Shown: in pieces, positions 4,293-5,493 of the stretch
How the letters are laid out: every line of letters begins with the position of its first letter
Numbering within the stretch: the first letter of the stretch is position 1
Assembly (NCBI GenBank): GCA_003558175.1
Contig: PWMO01000437.1
Location: forward strand, 1 to 5,493
Direction of reading: 5' to 3'
DNA from: Spirochaetaceae bacterium
Lineage (GTDB): Bacteria > Spirochaetota > Spirochaetia > DSM-27196 > PWMO01
Length of the DNA stretch: 5,493 nucleotides
Position numbers and translations under genes: made by a program
Notes under the pieces: model-generated
Told to the model about the DNA's origin: nothing
The model's database searches: none
The model's input: the letters and a program-made list of their open reading frames with translations, nothing else

Positions 4293-5493
4293 ATGTCGTT
4301 TCTGTTGATGCGAAACCGCGTTCAGCATTACGCGTGGGGTTCGGCAGACGCGTTTCCGCGCTTGCTGGGGGTGGAGAACGACTCCGCAGCGCCGATGGCT
4401 GAACTCTGGATGGGCGCTCATCCGGATGGCGCGTCACAGGTCGAGCAGGGGGGGCGGGAGGTCTCCCTTGCCGAGCTGATTGCCGATGACCCCGAGGGCA
4501 TGCTCGGCGAGCGGGTTACGCGCGAGTTTGGTCTCGAGCTTCCGTTCCTGCTCAAGCTGCTGGCGGCGGAGAAAGCGCTGTCGATCCAGGCGCACCCGTC
4601 GCGAGAGCAGGCGCGTATGGGCTTCGAGCGTGAGACGAAGCGCGGCGTGCCGCTCGACAGTCCGCTGCGGAACTACAAGGACGGCAATCACAAGCCCGAG
4701 ATACTGTGTGCCGTCGAACCGTTCTGGGGAATGTGCGGTTTTCGGCCCAAAGAGGACATTCAGCTGGAGTTTGAAGAGCCCGAACTGCAGGGAGCAGTCT
4801 GCCGGAAGCTGCGGACGGCGCTGGAAAGGGGCGGAGCAGAACCGGCAGCGCAAGTCTCGTTTCTGCGCACGCTGTTATCGCTTCGCGGCGAAGAGCTGCA
4901 CGAAGTGGTGGGCAGTGTGCTGGCCGTGGCTGCGCGACGGTGGACCACTGTGCAACAGGCGGGCGGCAGTGGTGCCGGGGACGTCGCTGCGCAACGCTAC
5001 CGCTGGGTGACGGAGCTCGGCAGGCAGTTTCCGGGAGACGTGGGATTGCTCGGACCCCTCTTGCTGCAGCTCGTGTATCTCGATCCGGGGGACGCACTGT
5101 TCATCGGTTCCGGGACGCTGCACGCGTATCTGCACGGCTGTGGGGTGGAGTTGATGGCCAACTCCAACAATGTGCTGCGCGGTGGCCTGACGCCCAAGCG
5201 GATCGACGTGCCCGAGCTGTTGCGAATCATCGAGCCACGCGCCGTGGCTTCGGGCGCTGAAGGTCCGCACGCTGAAGATCCCTGCGGTGAAGGTCCCTGC
5301 GGTGAAGGGCCGCACGCGGGGCAGGCGGTCGCGGATGGTAGCACCGTTCCGGGGCCGATAGTCTACCGGTGCAGCAGCGCCGCCGCCGAGGGGCCGGCCG
5401 TCACCATGGAGAGCCCCGTGACGATGGAGACGAGCAACGCCCGAGGGAAGACGGCCGCCGCCAACGGGCATGGGCGCCGCGCGAACGGCTCCA
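4293..5493 (+). CDS. manA: Mannose-6-phosphate isomerase, type I (3' end outside window)
   Basis: This zinc enzyme of the cytosol interconverts mannose 6-phosphate and fructose 6-phosphate. The frame is open from the ATG to the window edge (400 residues, no stop). Type I cupin motifs are clear: VQHYAWGS (9-17), AELWMGAHPDG (36-46), LPFLLKLLAAEKALSIQAHP (83-102), YKDGNHKPEI (128-137), GFRP (149-152), and DPGDALFIGSGTLHAYLHG (264-282), followed by ELMANSNNVLRGGLTPK (286-302). The zinc ligands would be Gln99, His101, Glu136 and His277, matching Q97, H99, E134 and H255 of E. coli ManA. Arg296 is the expected catalytic arginine. After residue 315 the sequence turns low-complexity (pentapeptide repeats, then Ala/Thr/Gly-rich), and the usual C-terminal domain is not recognisable except perhaps around IVYRCS (356-361). 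High GC at third codon positions continues to the edge, so the frame still looks coding. ATG 4308 is an alternative start. There is no Shine-Dalgarno site. It is divergent from pfp. Confidence 0.95.
   Translation, partial: MSFLLMRNRVQHYAWGSADAFPRLLGVENDSAAPMAELWMGAHPDGASQVEQGGREVSLAELIADDPEGMLGERVTREFGLELPFLLKLLAAEKALSIQAHPSREQARMGFERETKRGVPLDSPLRNYKDGNHKPEILCAVEPFWGMCGFRPKEDIQLEFEEPELQGAVCRKLRTALERGGAEPAAQVSFLRTLLSLRGEELHEVVGSVLAVAARRWTTVQQAGGSGAGDVAAQRYRWVTELGRQFPGDVGLLGPLLLQLVYLDPGDALFIGSGTLHAYLHGCGVELMANSNNVLRGGLTPKRIDVPELLRIIEPRAVASGAEGPHAEDPCGEGPCGEGPHAGQAVADGSTVPGPIVYRCSSAAAEGPAVTMESPVTMETSNARGKTAAANGHGRRANGS
5256..5315 (+). repeat. Four in-frame 15-bp tandem repeats inside manA
   Basis: Four adjoining 15-bp units (5256-5270, 5271-5285, 5286-5300, 5301-5315) encode the pentapeptides AEGPH, AEDPC, GEGPC and GEGPH, residues 322-341 of ManA. 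Units differ from one another by a few bases and share a core of GCTGAAGGTCC type. The unit length is a multiple of three, so gain or loss of copies would preserve the frame. They sit in the linker right after the conserved LTPKRIDVPELL block. Confidence 0.85.

Noticed and set aside
4480..5010. A 176-codon plus-strand open frame overlapping manA in another frame
   Set aside because: It is Arg/Cys/Ser-rich, a typical out-of-frame translation of GC-rich coding DNA, and manA is certain in the other frame.
5256..5315. A CRISPR array or mobile-element end as explanation for the short repeats
   Set aside because: The units are 15 bp, directly adjacent with no spacers, imperfect and in frame with manA, which fits an internal protein repeat only.
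4875..5471. A 198-codon minus-strand open frame, and a 181-codon one at 4552-5097, opposite manA
   Set aside because: Both are antisense shadows of manA, whose zinc-ligand motifs and continuous frame identify the real coding strand. Their translations are Arg/Ala/Pro-rich as expected of GC-rich antisense.

Overview
The window is GC-rich double-stranded bacterial DNA, densely coded, and most likely chromosomal DNA of a free-living or environmental spirochaete (Spirochaeta-like). The case for a spirochaete is inferential. It rests on a long-form pyrophosphate-dependent phosphofructokinase with all of that group's motifs, a DUF2779-type protein (a family I associate with spirochaetes among others), and a short secreted protein with no recognisable family. 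No rRNA, tRNA, insertion sequence, CRISPR array or phage gene was seen.

Layout from left to right. (1) Positions 2-286, plus strand: the C-terminal 94 residues of a DUF2779-like protein whose start lies outside the window. (2) 258-1040, minus: a signal-peptide-bearing protein of unknown function, whose 3' end overlaps the first gene by 29 bp in convergent orientation. (3) 1041-1211: a relatively AT-rich divergent control region with a promoter candidate for each flanking gene and a short dyad between them. (4) 1212-2408, plus: an iron-type alcohol dehydrogenase homologue with two altered active-site positions. (5) 2409-2459: a short convergent gap with a GC hairpin that reaches into the end of the next gene. 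(6) 2460-4121, minus: pfp, a 553-residue diphosphate-fructose-6-phosphate 1-phosphotransferase. (7) 4122-4292: a second divergent control region with promoter candidates for both flanks and a perfect 7+7 bp dyad over the pfp -35 element. (8) 4293 to the window edge, plus: manA, a type I mannose-6-phosphate isomerase, cut by the window end and carrying a low-complexity repeat-rich segment where its C-terminal domain should begin.

The clearest functional link is between pfp and manA. ManA makes fructose 6-phosphate from mannose 6-phosphate, and PFP phosphorylates fructose 6-phosphate with pyrophosphate instead of ATP. The two are divergently transcribed from a shared 171-bp region, so joint control is plausible. 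The alcohol dehydrogenase could serve redox balancing in a fermentative metabolism, but its substrate is not visible from sequence.

The most unusual pattern concerns translation starts. Both plus-strand genes with a visible start (the dehydrogenase and manA) lack a Shine-Dalgarno sequence and have a sigma70-like promoter with a 17-bp spacer whose -10 box ends only 6-7 nt before the ATG, which predicts leaderless mRNAs. Both minus-strand genes have strong Shine-Dalgarno sequences. I did not find a convincing new multi-gene system; the window looks like central carbon metabolism with several local oddities.
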